A DNA stretch of 5,869 nt from the NCBI GenBank assembly GCA_046263155.1, contig JBHELF010000047.1:1-5869 (forward strand), read 5' to 3'. Within the stretch, counting starts at the first letter, position 1. Every line of letters starts with the position of its first letter. The translations under genes and the position numbers were made by a program. The DNA comes from DATADF01 sp046263155. GTDB lineage: Bacteria > Actinomycetota > CADDZG01 > WHSQ01. Positions 5,852 to 5,869 of the stretch are shown here, piece after piece. The notes beneath the pieces were generated by a model. It was not told where the DNA came from. It saw only the letters and a program-made list of their open reading frames with translations, and did no database searches.

Positions 5852-5869
5852 CGTGAAGTTGGTTTCACG
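5852..5869. promoter_or_regulatory. 18-nt inverted repeat upstream of the -35, candidate operator
   Basis: The arms CGTGAA and TTCACG are perfect complements separated by 6 nt. The repeat ends 8 bp upstream of the TTGACA hexamer and runs to the window edge, so it could extend further. A dimeric regulator site is one reading. The end of a terminator hairpin from a gene further right is another, although no T-run follows inside the window. Confidence 0.35.

Noticed and set aside
5350..5868. 172-aa minus-strand reading frame covering the promoter region and the start of the first gene
   Set aside because: It runs in another frame over a gene with clear propeller motifs, has no domain features of its own, and its own start sits in the inverted repeat with no room for a ribosome binding site.

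Overview
The window holds one thing: a head-to-tail array of six paralogous genes, all on the minus strand. They encode exported six-bladed beta-propeller proteins of the TolB/PD40 (WD40-like) type. The rightmost gene (5773 to 4700) is the first of the transcript, and four complete genes follow it. The leftmost gene (630 to 1) is cut by the window edge after 210 codons, so the array contains at least six members and probably continues to the left.

Every protein has the same plan. A 41-53 residue N-terminal leader has a hydrophobic core and an AxA-type signal peptidase site. The mature N-terminus is AFPGRNG or a variant of it. A first blade ending in DYDLF or similar is followed by five blades that each open with W-S-P-D-G, and the chain ends in DWGPRP. 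That last segment probably supplies the strand that closes the ring. No catalytic domain, lipobox or membrane anchor is visible. The likely location is outside the membrane, and a binding or scaffold role is the best inference; the ligand is unknown.

All five gene junctions are 4-base stop/start overlaps (ATGA or GTGA). The 3' end of each gene encodes the conserved WGPRP tail and at the same time supplies a GGGGG Shine-Dalgarno-like run 8 nt upstream of the next start. The genes therefore look translationally coupled in one operon. The only non-coding stretch is 5774-5869. It carries a plausible promoter (TTGACA, 17-nt spacer, TGCAGT), a purine-rich ribosome binding site and an 18-nt inverted repeat just upstream of the -35. 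No stretch above 300 bases lacks a gene, and there are no RNA genes, mobile elements or CRISPR repeats.

The paralogues differ mainly in their leaders and in the loops of blades 1 and 3, while each blade keeps its own signature across the family. This indicates whole-gene duplication, not blade-by-blade growth. Leader and body similarities conflict in places: the fourth gene from the left has a leader like its left neighbour but a body like the leftmost gene. That suggests recombination inside the array.

The organism is a bacterium with fairly high G+C (by eye near 60%). Families of exported PD40 propellers beginning AFPGRNG fit high-GC Actinomycetota, perhaps the Thermoleophilia, or related environmental lineages. 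This placement is from memory and is tentative.
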